This document shows, one piece after another, positions 32,057-39,079 of a stretch of DNA of 39,079 nucleotides (positions are counted from its first letter, which is position 1; each line of letters starts with the position of its first letter). Location: contig JAEWRC010000146.1 in the NCBI GenBank assembly GCA_023460175.1, forward strand, positions 1 to 39,079. Direction: 5' to 3'. Below the pieces are notes generated by a model. The model saw only the letters and a program-made list of their open reading frames with translations. It searched no databases and was not told where the DNA came from. Source of the stretch: Actinomycetes bacterium. GTDB lineage: Bacteria; Actinomycetota; Actinomycetes; Mycobacteriales; Mycobacteriaceae. The translations under genes were made by a program, and so were the position numbers.

Positions 32057-32814
32057 CAGACGAACGCCGTGACGGTGATGCCCTCGCCGAGGAGGCGTTG
32101 CCGTACCGCCCGGGCGATCTGTACCGCGCTGGGCGAATCGCCGTGCACGCAGATGGATTGGACCTCGGCGGGGATTGCGGACCCGTCGGTGGCGATCACC
32201 CGGCCGGTGCGCACCATCGCGATGATGCGTTCGGCGATCTGATCGCTGTCGTGCAGCACCGCTCCCGGTTCGCGCCGCGACACCAGTTGGCCGTCGGGGC
32301 GATAGGCCCGGTCGGCGAACACCTCCGAGACGGTGCGCAGGCCCAGCTTGTGGGCCTCGGCGAAGAAGGCCGACCCGGCCATCCCGAGCACCGGCAGGTC
32401 GGGGTCCACGGCGTGCACGGCCCGGGCCACCGCACGCGCTTGGGCCTCGTGGGTGACGATCGAGTTATACAGCGCACCATGGGGTTTGGCGTAGCGCACG
32501 GATGTTCCGGCGGTGTGCGCGAGCGCCTGCAGGGCACCGATCTGGTAGATGACGTCGGCGGTCAACTCGTCGGGTTCCACATCGATGAACCGCCGGCCGA
32601 AACCGGACAGGTCCTGATAGCTGACCTGCGCTCCGACGGAAACCTGGCGGTGCGCCGCCGCGGCGCAGGCGTGCGCCAGCCGGGCCGGGTTGCCGGCGTG
32701 GAAGCCGCACGCCAGGTTTGCGCTGGACACGACGTCCAGCATTGCGGCATCATCACCGAGTTCCCAGATGCCGAAACCCTCGCCGAGGTCGGCGTTCAGA
32801 TCAACCGAGGCCAT
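32056..32814 (-). CDS. pxpA: 5-oxoprolinase subunit PxpA (LamB/YcsF family)
   Basis: Subunit of the ATP-dependent 5-oxoprolinase PxpABC, which opens pyroglutamate to glutamate. It has 252 residues with the family signatures DLNADLGEGFG at the N-terminus, SSANLACGFHAG, VGAQVSYQDLSGFGRR, VRYAKPHGALYN and a C-terminal SICVHGDSPSAV. The B and C subunits (biotin-dependent carboxylase-like) are not adjacent, so this copy is an orphan in the window. It is the first gene of a two-gene unit with the MBL-fold hydrolase. ATG 32814 follows the family N-terminus. It is divergent from znuA, 71 nt away. Confidence 0.95.
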   Translation of the reverse strand: MASVDLNADLGEGFGIWELGDDAAMLDVVSSANLACGFHAGNPARLAHACAAAAHRQVSVGAQVSYQDLSGFGRRFIDVEPDELTADVIYQIGALQALAHTAGTSVRYAKPHGALYNSIVTHEAQARAVARAVHAVDPDLPVLGMAGSAFFAEAHKLGLRTVSEVFADRAYRPDGQLVSRREPGAVLHDSDQIAERIIAMVRTGRVIATDGSAIPAEVQSICVHGDSPSAVQIARAVRQRLLGEGITVTAFV

Positions 32815-32866
32815 ATGGCAAGCCTAAGCGGGGCGGCGCATCCCCCGAGTCGCGATCCTTATTGCA

Positions 32867-32885
32867 AACGGTTATCGTTATCGCC
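32867..32885 (+). promoter_or_regulatory. Leaderless promoter and candidate zinc operator of znuA
   Basis: TATCGT (32873-32878) matches TANNNT and ends 7 nt before ATG 32886. It overlaps the imperfect 13-bp palindrome AACGGTTATCGTT (32867-32879), in an otherwise GC-rich stretch. A Zur-type repressor bound there would block RNA polymerase. The match to the known mycobacterial Zur box is only partial, so the regulator is inferred from gene function. Confidence 0.45.
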
Positions 32886-33914
32886 ATGCGGATGGTGAAC
32901 CCCTCGAAGCTGGGCGCGGCAGCGGCGCTGACGCTGCTGACCCCGTGGGCTCTGGCGGCCTGCGGCTCCGAGGAAACCGCTGCGACCCAGGCCGAGCCGG
33001 GCGCGTGCCCGACCGCCCCCGTCGAGGTGGTGGTGAGCGTCGATCAGTGGGGCGACATCGTCTCCCAGCTCGGCGGTGACTGCGCGCAGGTCCGGACCGT
33101 GATCGCGGGCTCCTCGGTGGACCCGCACGACTACGAACCCGCGCCGTCGGACGCGGTGGTCTTCGAGGATGCCCAGCTGGTCGTCATCAACGGTGGTCAC
33201 TACGACGAGTGGGCCGCCAAGCTGGCCGCCACCTCCGCGCCGGAGGCCCCGCTGATCAGCGCGGTCGACCTCGCCGGCGGGGACGATCACGAGGGCCACG
33301 ATCACGAGGGCCATGACCACGGTGACCATGACCACGGGCACGACCACGACGGCCACGACCACGACGGCCACGATCACGGCAGCAGCAATCCGCACGCCTG
33401 GTACCGGCCCGCCACGGTGCACGCGATGGCCGATGCGGTCACCGCCGAACTCGGCAACCTCGCCCCGGAGGCGCGGGAGTACTTCGAGGCGCGTCGGGCC
33501 GAATTCGCCGAGCGCACCGCCGAATACGACGCCCTGATCGAGCGGGTCCGCAGCGAGGCCGCGGGCAAGACCTACGCCGCCACCGAGGCGGTGTTCGACG
33601 ACATGGCCGCCGCCGTCGGCCTGCAGGACCGCACCCCGCCCGGGTATCAGGTCGCCGCCAGCAACGAGACCGACCCGTCGCCGGGCGATCTCGCGGCGTT
33701 CCTGACCCTGCTCGAGGACCGCGGCGTCGACGTGTTGATCGTCAACACCCAGACCGAAGGGTCGATGCCCGCGCAGTTGCGCAGCGCCGCCGAAGCCGCC
33801 GGGATCCCGCTGGTCGAAGTCACCGAAACGGTGGCGCCGGGCTCCGATTCGTTCCAGGCTTGGCAGGTGGATCAGTTGACCGCCCTGGCCGAGGCGCTCG
33901 GTGTCAGCGCCTGA
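32886..33914 (+). CDS. znuA: Zinc ABC transporter substrate-binding lipoprotein
   Basis: Extracytoplasmic zinc (possibly manganese) receptor of the cluster A-I family, 342 residues. A signal peptide ends in the lipobox LAAC (Cys26). Metal ligands are His81 in VDPHDYEP and His170 in NPHAWY, followed by a Glu/Asp pair in the C-terminal lobe (SNETDPSPGD). Between the lobes lies a His-rich loop at about 135-165 with 13 histidines in DHEGHDH- and DHDGHDH-like repeats, typical of high-affinity zinc ZnuA proteins. ATG 32886 is supported by the signal peptide and the leaderless promoter; the longer frame upstream runs antisense through pxpA. The stop overlaps znuC by 14 nt. Confidence 0.95.
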   Translation: MRMVNPSKLGAAAALTLLTPWALAACGSEETAATQAEPGACPTAPVEVVVSVDQWGDIVSQLGGDCAQVRTVIAGSSVDPHDYEPAPSDAVVFEDAQLVVINGGHYDEWAAKLAATSAPEAPLISAVDLAGGDDHEGHDHEGHDHGDHDHGHDHDGHDHDGHDHGSSNPHAWYRPATVHAMADAVTAELGNLAPEAREYFEARRAEFAERTAEYDALIERVRSEAAGKTYAATEAVFDDMAAAVGLQDRTPPGYQVAASNETDPSPGDLAAFLTLLEDRGVDVLIVNTQTEGSMPAQLRSAAEAAGIPLVEVTETVAPGSDSFQAWQVDQLTALAEALGVSA

Positions 33915-34692
33915 CGGCGGTTCGCCGCACGGCCCGTGGGCGCTGTCGTTCGACGACGTCAGCGTGGTCCGCGGGGGGCGACTGATCTGGTCGGAGGGCA
34001 CCTTCGACGTCCCGGTCGGCAGCATCACCGCGATCATCGGCCCCAGCGGTTCGGGCAAGACCACCCTGCTGCAGGCCGCGCTGGGGCTGCTGCCGGTGGC
34101 GTCGGGATCCATCGAGGTGCTCGGCAAGCCGGCCGGGCAGGCGACCCGTTCCATCGGGTACGTCCCGCAGCACTACGCCCGCGCGGCCGGTAACGCGATC
34201 CGGGCCTGCGATGCGGTGCTGCTCGGCCTGACCGGCCACCGCTGGGGATTCGGGCGCGCCAGCGCGGCCGAACGGGCCCGGGTGGACGAGGTGCTCGCGG
34301 CACTGGACGCCGAGTCCTTCGCCCAGCGCCGGCTGTGCCAACTGTCCGGCGGACAGCGTCAGCGCATCGCGATCGCCGAAGCGCTGGTCACCGCGCCGCC
34401 GCTGCTGATCCTCGACGAGCCGCTGACCTCCCTGGACGTCCGCAACCAGCGCGACATCGTCGGGTTGCTGGCCCGGATCCGCGAGCAGTTCGGCGTCACG
34501 ATCCTGGTGGTGGCGCACGACCTCAACCCGCTGCTGGGCATCCTCGACGGGGCGATCTACCTGCTCGATGGGCACGCGCACTTCAACACCATGGACGAAG
34601 TGGTCGACGAGCATCTCCTGAGCCACCTCTACGGCACCTCCATCCAGGTGGTCCACACGCCGCAGGGCGAGCTGTACATGCGGAGCATCTGA
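33901..34692 (+). CDS. znuC: Zinc ABC transporter ATP-binding protein
   Basis: ATPase of the zinc importer, 263 residues. It shows Walker A GPSGSGKTTLL near residue 50, the Q-loop region IGYVPQHYARA, signature LSGGQRQRIAIAEAL, Walker B LLILDEPLTSLD and switch His in VVAHDLNPLL. The C-terminus DEHLLSHLYGTSIQVVHTPQG is characteristic of metal-importer ATPases. GTG 33901 lies within the znuA end. Frame overlap with znuB is one base (TGATG). Translational coupling of all three genes suggests balanced stoichiometry. Confidence 0.95.
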   Translation: MSAPDGGSPHGPWALSFDDVSVVRGGRLIWSEGTFDVPVGSITAIIGPSGSGKTTLLQAALGLLPVASGSIEVLGKPAGQATRSIGYVPQHYARAAGNAIRACDAVLLGLTGHRWGFGRASAAERARVDEVLAALDAESFAQRRLCQLSGGQRQRIAIAEALVTAPPLLILDEPLTSLDVRNQRDIVGLLARIREQFGVTILVVAHDLNPLLGILDGAIYLLDGHAHFNTMDEVVDEHLLSHLYGTSIQVVHTPQGELYMRSI

Positions 34693-35597
34693 TGCACACC
34701 ACCGTGATCGCCATCGGCTACCAGGAACATTGGTGGGACATCCTCACCTCGGCGTTCATGCGCAACGCCCTGATCGGCGGCACGCTGGTGGCGCTGGCCG
34801 CCGGGCTCATCGGGTATTTCACCGTCGTGCGCAACAGTGCCTTCGCCGCACATGCCCTGGCGCACATCGGTTTCCCCGGTGCCACCGGCGCGGTGCTGCT
34901 CGGCCTGCCGGTCACGCTGGGGCTGGCCGTGTTCTGCATCGGCGGTGCCCTGGTCATCGGCGCGCTCGGCAAGCGCGCCGAGGACCGCGAGGTCGCCACC
35001 GGTACGGTGCTGGCCGCGGCGACGGGGTTGGGATTGTTCTTCAGCTCCCTGGCCACCAAGGGCAGCAACATCGTCACCAACGTGTTGTTCGGCAATCTGC
35101 TGGCCGTGACGCAGCAGCAGCTGTTGGTGTTCGCGGTCGCCGTCGTCGTGTTGGCCGCGGCGACGGCCTTCGTCTACCGCCCGCTGTTGTTCGCCTCGAT
35201 CAACGCCGAGGTCGCCGAGGCCAAGGGTGTTCCGGTGCGACTGCTCTCGGTCATCTTCATGGTGATGCTGGGCCTGGCGATCACCATGGCGGTGCAGGCC
35301 GTGGGCACGCTGCTGCTCTTCGCCCTCGTCGTCACCCCCGCCGCCACCGCGATCATGCTCACGGCGCGCCCCGGGGTGGCGATGGCGCTGTCCACGGCGC
35401 TGTCGGTGTCCTCGGTGTGGGTGGGCCTGACGCTGTCGGCGATGTTCAATCTGCCGCCGAGCTTCGTCATCGTCACCATCGTGACGGTGATCTGGTTGCT
35501 GATCTGGGCCGTCGTGGAGCGCACCGACGGCGGCCGACGGGCACCCGGCGCGGCCCAAGGCGTCGTCTCGGCGCACGACGAGGCGCCCATCGGCTAA
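34692..35597 (+). CDS. znuB: Zinc ABC transporter permease
   Basis: ABC-3 family membrane subunit, 301 residues with about eight hydrophobic helices, including ALIGGTLVALAAGLIGYFTVV, GLPVTLGLAVFCIGGALVIGAL, LLVFAVAVVVLAAATAF and FVIVTIVTVIWLLIWAVV. Family landmarks are SAFAAHALAHIGFPGA near the N-terminus and the conserved ALLVVT-like segment, here LLLFALVVTPAATA. ATG 34692 overlaps the znuC stop by one base; longer frames upstream are shadows of znuC. A short polar tail ends the protein. It is the last gene of the znu operon. Confidence 0.94.
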   Translation: MHTTVIAIGYQEHWWDILTSAFMRNALIGGTLVALAAGLIGYFTVVRNSAFAAHALAHIGFPGATGAVLLGLPVTLGLAVFCIGGALVIGALGKRAEDREVATGTVLAAATGLGLFFSSLATKGSNIVTNVLFGNLLAVTQQQLLVFAVAVVVLAAATAFVYRPLLFASINAEVAEAKGVPVRLLSVIFMVMLGLAITMAVQAVGTLLLFALVVTPAATAIMLTARPGVAMALSTALSVSSVWVGLTLSAMFNLPPSFVIVTIVTVIWLLIWAVVERTDGGRRAPGAAQGVVSAHDEAPIG

Positions 35598-35608
35598 CGT
35601 CACCGAAC
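35595..35608 (+). promoter_or_regulatory. Leaderless promoter of the LacI-family gene
   Basis: TAACGT (35595-35600) matches TANNNT and ends 8 nt before ATG 35609. It begins inside the znuB stop codon (TAA 35595-35597), so the regulator has its own promoter despite following the znu operon by only 11 nt. Confidence 0.5.
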
Positions 35609-36712
35609 ATGTCCAGAAGCCCCACGCCGAAGCGTCGGGCCACGCTGGCTTCGCTGGCCGCCGAACTCAAGGTCTCGCGCACCACCATCTCCAATGCCTA
35701 CAACCGGCCGGATCAGCTCTCGGCCGAGCTGCGGGAGCGCATCCTGACCGCGGCCAAGCGGCTCGGCTACGCCGGGCCCGACCCGGTGGCCCGCTCGCTG
35801 CGCACCCGCAAGGCCGGGGCGGTCGGCCTGGTGATCACCGAACCGTTGACCTACTCGTTCAGCGACCCCGCCGCGCTGAACTTCGTGGCGGGCCTGGCCG
35901 AAACGTGCGAGGAGACCGGCCAGGGGCTGCTGCTGGTGGCCGTCGGGCCCAGCCGCTCCGTCGAGGAGGGCTCGGCGGCGGTGCTGTCCGCGGGGGTGGA
36001 CGGCTTCGTCGTCTACGCCGCGGCCGACGACGATCCGTACCTCGATCTGGTGTTGGACCGGCAGCTGCCGGTGGTCATCGTCGATCAGCCGCCGGAGGTG
36101 CCCGGGGCCTCTCGGGTGGGCATCGACGACCGGGCCGCCATGCGCGAGCTGGCCGAGTACGTGATCGGCCTCGGGCACCGCGACATCGGCCTGCTGACCA
36201 TGCGATTGGGACGCGAACGCCGCTCCAGGGCGGAGCGCCAAGCGGCGCTGGTGGGTCCGGACCGACTGCGCGACACACACTTCCGCGCGCAGCGCGAACG
36301 CATCGCCGGGGTGCACGAGGCCATGGCCGCGGCCGGACTGGACCCCGAGAAGCTGACCATCGTGGAAAGCTTTGAGCACGATGCCATTTCGGGCGGTACC
36401 GCGGCCGAGTTGGCCCTGACCGCCGATCCGAGGATCACCGCGCTGATGTGCACGGCCGACGTGCTGGCCCTCTCGGCGATGGACCACCTGCGGGCCCGCG
36501 GCATCTATGTGCCCGGCCAGATCACCGTCACCGGCTTCGACGGCGTGCCTGAGGCGCTGAAGCGAGGCCTGACCACCGTCGTCCAGCCGAGTTTCGAAAA
36601 GGGCAGGCGCGCAGGGAATCTGTTGCTCAACCCGCCGGGATCCGGCCTGCCGGTGCTCGACGTCCTGCCGACCGAGTTGGTGCGCGGCCGTACCGCCGGC
36701 CCGCCGGGTTAG
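35609..36712 (+). CDS. LacI family transcriptional regulator
   Basis: Regulator of 367 residues. The N-terminal LacI helix-turn-helix (about 10-60) reads ATLASLAAELKVSRTTISNAYN with the hinge-helix region GYAGPDPVARSLR. A periplasmic-binding-protein-like sensor domain follows (VGLVITEPL, then GVDGFVVYAA, GHRDIGLLTM and ITVTGFDGVPEAL). The ligand is probably a sugar or nucleoside but cannot be read from sequence. It matches Rv3575c in position next to kstR. ATG 35609 is preferred, as it gives the normal N-terminus and fits the leaderless promoter. The upstream frame is only a shadow of znuB. The stop overlaps the convergent otsB stop. Confidence 0.93.
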   Translation: MSRSPTPKRRATLASLAAELKVSRTTISNAYNRPDQLSAELRERILTAAKRLGYAGPDPVARSLRTRKAGAVGLVITEPLTYSFSDPAALNFVAGLAETCEETGQGLLLVAVGPSRSVEEGSAAVLSAGVDGFVVYAAADDDPYLDLVLDRQLPVVIVDQPPEVPGASRVGIDDRAAMRELAEYVIGLGHRDIGLLTMRLGRERRSRAERQAALVGPDRLRDTHFRAQRERIAGVHEAMAAAGLDPEKLTIVESFEHDAISGGTAAELALTADPRITALMCTADVLALSAMDHLRARGIYVPGQITVTGFDGVPEALKRGLTTVVQPSFEKGRRAGNLLLNPPGSGLPVLDVLPTELVRGRTAGPPG

Positions 36713-37455
36713 CTGCGCTCGTCGAGCAGCAGCTGCAGGGCCGCCTCGACATCCTCGGGCGCCGCCACTCGGAAGCCGGCCAGGGTGTCACCCGGGCCCA
36801 CCTTCACCGCGACGTCGGTGTCGCGCATGCGCCGGAAGGCCTTCTCGTCGGTGACGTCGTCGCCGAAGTAGATGACCGTCGTCGACCCGGTGCGCTCCCG
36901 CAGGATGTCGATGGCCTCGCCCTTGTCGGTGGTGATCACCGCGAACTCGAGGACGGCCTTGCCGGCCGTGGCCTCGGCGTCCCAGGACTGCGCGGCGGCC
37001 TCGGCGTCGGCCAGCGCGGCCGCGCCGTCGTCGGCGCTGGCGTTGCGCACGTGCAGGGCCACGCTGGCGAGCTTGGGTTCGACCGTCACCCCGGGGTACC
37101 GCGAGGCGATGGCCGTCAGCTCCGACTTGATGGTGGCCAGCGCCCGCTCATCGATGTCGCGGGTGAAGCCCGTGCTGAACTCGGCGCCGTGGCTGCCGAC
37201 CAGGTGCACCGTCGGCGGCATCCCGGACAGCCGCGCGAGGTCGGCCAGCGCGCGGCCGGAGATCAATGCGGCGGTGGTGCCGGGCAGTTCGGCCAGCGCC
37301 TGCAGGGCCGCGGCGGCCGCGGGCAGGGGGCGCGCGTCCGGCGGATGGTTGACGATGGGCGCCATCGTCCCGTCGAAGTCACAGGCCACCAGCAGATCCG
37401 GGACCGCGGCCGCGGCTCGCAGCGCGGTCGACACCTCGTCGGGCAGCGGGCTCAC
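36709..37455 (-). CDS. otsB: Trehalose-6-phosphate phosphatase
   Basis: HAD-superfamily phosphatase of the OtsAB trehalose pathway, 248 residues, the size of the isolated catalytic module and without the long N-terminal extension of M. tuberculosis OtsB2. Catalytic Asp26 and Asp28 lie in CDFDGTMAPI. Motif II is ALISGRAL, SHGAEF is substrate-site sequence, VEPKLASVALH and DKGEAIDIL give the Lys motif, and motif IV is GDDVTDEKAF. GTG 37455 lies 4 nt after the kstR stop, which sets the start; the frame extends further up only through kstR antiphase. It is the second gene of a kstR-otsB unit. Confidence 0.93.
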   Translation of the reverse strand: MSPLPDEVSTALRAAAAVPDLLVACDFDGTMAPIVNHPPDARPLPAAAAALQALAELPGTTAALISGRALADLARLSGMPPTVHLVGSHGAEFSTGFTRDIDERALATIKSELTAIASRYPGVTVEPKLASVALHVRNASADDGAAALADAEAAAQSWDAEATAGKAVLEFAVITTDKGEAIDILRERTGSTTVIYFGDDVTDEKAFRRMRDTDVAVKVGPGDTLAGFRVAAPEDVEAALQLLLDERS

Positions 37456-37459
37456 CTGC

Positions 37460-38131
37460 TCAGACGGCCGGTTGGGTGTTGGCCTGATCGTCACCGATGA
37501 GCAGTCGCACGGCGAGGTCCAGCCGCTTGCTGACGTCGGTGGCCGAGGCCCGGCGGGTGAGCCAGGCCAGCAGGTTGGACAGCCACACATCCGAGATCAC
37601 CCGGGCAATGTGGTACTGATCCTCGGTCGGGTCGCCGTCGGCCATCGCGCGGGCGAACATCGAATCGATGATCTTCTCGACGTGGTCCACCTCGCCCGCG
37701 GCCGAGGCGTCGGCGAAGACATAGGCGCGGGTCATGGCCTCGGTGAGCAGCGGGTTGCGCTGCATGGCCCGGTTGAGCTTGCTGACCATGAAGTTCAGCC
37801 GCTGATAGGGCGTGCCACCGGAGACCGTGGTGCGGTCGGTCTTGGCGTCGATGCGCTCGAATTCGCGGGCCAGCGCGGAGACCAGCAGGTGCACCTTGGA
37901 CGGGAAGTAGCGGTACAGCGTGCCCACCGCCACGTCGGCGCGGTCCGCGACCGCGCGCATCTGCACCGCCTCGTAACCGCCCTTGGAGGCGATCGCCATC
38001 GTGGCGTCCAGGATGCGCTTGCGGCGCTCCCGCTGGGCGTCGGAGCCGAGTTCGGATTCGGCGAGAACGGCCACCGTCATGACCTCACGCGGTTGTGAAC
38101 CGGTGGGTGCCGACGGTGAATTGGCTGCCAT
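37460..38131 (-). CDS. kstR: Cholesterol catabolism repressor KstR (TetR family)
   Basis: Master repressor of the sterol-degradation regulon, released by 3-oxo-cholestenoyl-CoA-type ligands. It has 223 residues; the TetR helix-turn-helix is at about 35-80 (RRKRILDATMAIASKGGYEAVQ, then RADVAVGTLYRYFPSKVHLL), and the helical ligand domain matches the near-invariant KstR sequence MQRNPLLTEAMTRAYVFADA and IARVISDVWLSNLLAWLTRR. GTG/ATG choice: ATG 38131 has AAGGAG 11 nt upstream; ATG 38080 (MTVAVLAESEL, with GAGG just before) resembles the shorter M. tuberculosis annotation. It is divergent from fadE34, with a KstR box between them. Confidence 0.97.
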   Translation of the reverse strand: MAANSPSAPTGSQPREVMTVAVLAESELGSDAQRERRKRILDATMAIASKGGYEAVQMRAVADRADVAVGTLYRYFPSKVHLLVSALAREFERIDAKTDRTTVSGGTPYQRLNFMVSKLNRAMQRNPLLTEAMTRAYVFADASAAGEVDHVEKIIDSMFARAMADGDPTEDQYHIARVISDVWLSNLLAWLTRRASATDVSKRLDLAVRLLIGDDQANTQPAV

Positions 38132-38288
38132 GCTGCCGCGTGCTCCTTACTTGGGCGTACCTGGGAAAAACGATACTCATGTGAAACGCTGATTTCCCAC
38201 CTCCCCGCTCCCCGGGGTGCCTGCGGGCGGATCGACTGGCGGCTTTTGCCGCCCGGCATTCGACTTGACTCGCGGACACTGGCAATAT

Positions 38289-38302
38289 TAGAACACGTTC
38301 TA
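38289..38302. promoter_or_regulatory. KstR operator between kstR and fadE34
   Basis: TAGAAC-AC-GTTCTA is a 12-of-14 palindrome matching the published KstR box TnnAACnnGTTnnA. It overlaps the presumed -10 region of fadE34 (TTGACT at 38265-38270 as -35) and lies 48 bp before the fadE34 GTG, so bound KstR would block transcription; autoregulation of kstR from the same site is likely. The remaining 219-nt gap shows no other motif. Confidence 0.9.
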
Positions 38303-38350
38303 GTGGGCCACACGGCCCGATACCCGCCGAACGAGGATTCAGGGGTCTCT

Positions 38351-39079
38351 GTGACTTCCAAGACGAGTGTCTCCGAGCAGTTTGCCGCGCGTGACCTGGT
38401 GCGCAGCTGGGCGGCCGGGTCGGGCGGGATCGACGCGGCCCGGGCCGTGGAACAGGGTGAACCTGAGGCGTGGCGCCCGGTGTACGCCGGGCTGGCGGAA
38501 CTGGGACTATTCGGCGTAGCGGTGCCCGAGGAGGCCGGCGGCGCCGGCGCGAGCGTCGTGGACCTGTGCGCCATGGTCGACGAGGCCGCGCACGGCCTGG
38601 CGCCCGGACCGGTGGCCGGCACGGCGCTCGCGACCCTGGTGCTCGACGACCCGGCCCTGCTGGAGGCCCTCATCTCCGGGCAGCGCAGCGCCGGGTTCGC
38701 CCTGGACGCGCAGCTGGACCTCGACGGCGACCGGGTCAGCGGGGTGGCCGCCCACGTCCTCGGTGCGACGCCGGACGGCCTGTTGCTGCTGCCGGCCGGC
38801 GATCGCTGGGTCCTGGTGGACGCCGACGCCGACGGGGTGACCGTGGAAGCGCTTGTCGCCACAGACTTCTCGCGGCCCTTGGCCCGGGTCGAATGCGACG
38901 GGACGCCGGCCACCGCGCTGGCGGTGCCCGCACGTCGGATCGAGGACCTGATCGCCACGGTCCTGGCCGCCGAGGCTGCCGGCGTCGCCCGCTGGGCCCT
39001 GCGCACCGCCGCCGAATACGCCAAGGTGCGTGAGCAATTCGGCAAGCCGATCGGCAGCTTCCAGGCCATCAAGCACCTG
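38351..39079 (+). CDS. fadE34: Acyl-CoA dehydrogenase FadE34, N-terminal part
   Basis: First 243 codons of an acyl-CoA dehydrogenase that runs off the right edge. The N-terminal helical domain (ELGLFGVAVPEEAGGAGASVVDLC) is followed by the beta domain region and EAAGVARWALRTAAEYAKVREQFGKPIGSFQAIKHL, the start of the C-terminal FAD-binding domain. In M. tuberculosis FadE34 is a roughly 700-residue fused double dehydrogenase of cholesterol side-chain degradation. Only the first half is seen, so the fusion cannot be confirmed. GTG 38351 has AGGGG 5 nt upstream. The KstR operator directly upstream and divergent kstR support the name. Confidence 0.93.
   Translation, partial: MTSKTSVSEQFAARDLVRSWAAGSGGIDAARAVEQGEPEAWRPVYAGLAELGLFGVAVPEEAGGAGASVVDLCAMVDEAAHGLAPGPVAGTALATLVLDDPALLEALISGQRSAGFALDAQLDLDGDRVSGVAAHVLGATPDGLLLLPAGDRWVLVDADADGVTVEALVATDFSRPLARVECDGTPATALAVPARRIEDLIATVLAAEAAGVARWALRTAAEYAKVREQFGKPIGSFQAIKHL

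Noticed and set aside
33259..33380. Short repeats that could suggest a CRISPR-like or tandem repeat array
   Set aside because: The repeats are in frame in znuA and encode its His-rich loop; there are no unique spacers of constant length.

Overview
The window looks like chromosomal DNA of a high-GC actinomycete, most likely a fast-growing mycobacterium (Mycolicibacterium type). Gene order follows the M. tuberculosis Rv3604c-Rv3573c block as I recall it, read in the opposite orientation: DUF2520 protein-panC-panD-coaX-lysS-lsr2, clpC1, lpqF-mhuD-hydrolase, mutY/canB, disA-radA-lpqE, carD-ispD-ispF-cysS-rlmB, LacI regulator, kstR, fadE34. There are no tRNA or rRNA genes, insertion sequences or CRISPR arrays. 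Species cannot be fixed from the sequence alone.

Layout. 1-5014: pantothenate/CoA genes (DUF2520 reductase-like protein, panC, panD, coaX) coupled by 1-4 nt overlaps, a possible 25-residue small ORF, then lysS with its own leaderless promoter. 5136-5474: lsr2, the xenogeneic silencer. 5504-8284: an accessory minus-strand operon (SDR, acyl-CoA dehydrogenase, TetR) between lsr2 and clpC1, with a palindrome between its -35 and -10 elements. 8602-11127: clpC1 with an upstream ClgR-type box and a strong downstream terminator.

11222-17467: two back-to-back vitamin-related ECF transport operons. The minus-strand cbiMNQO cobalt transporter lies behind a cobalamin riboswitch. The plus-strand ykoE-ykoD-ykoC thiamine/HMP-type transporter lies behind a TPP riboswitch and ends in a P-loop kinase-like gene. 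The two riboswitches are head to head with candidate divergent promoters in the short gap between them. This is the most distinctive part of the window.

17436-26844: lpqF and the haem-degrading mhuD (minus), an alpha/beta hydrolase, a small membrane protein divergent from a GlxA/AraC regulator, mutY and the carbonic anhydrase canB, a membrane protein, and the lpqE-radA-disA operon (c-di-AMP synthesis and DNA repair). 27088-31130: carD, ispD, ispF (MEP isoprenoid pathway), leaderless cysS and rlmB. 31127-32814: an MBL-fold hydrolase coupled to an orphan pxpA. 32886-35597: a zinc ABC transporter (znuA-znuC-znuB) with a candidate operator over its leaderless promoter. 35609-38131: a LacI regulator convergent with kstR-otsB. 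38289-38302: a KstR operator between kstR and fadE34, which runs off the window.

Many genes start with a TANNNT -10 element 6-8 nt before the start codon, the hallmark of mycobacterial leaderless transcripts. Where such an element decides a start or links two genes, it is recorded separately.
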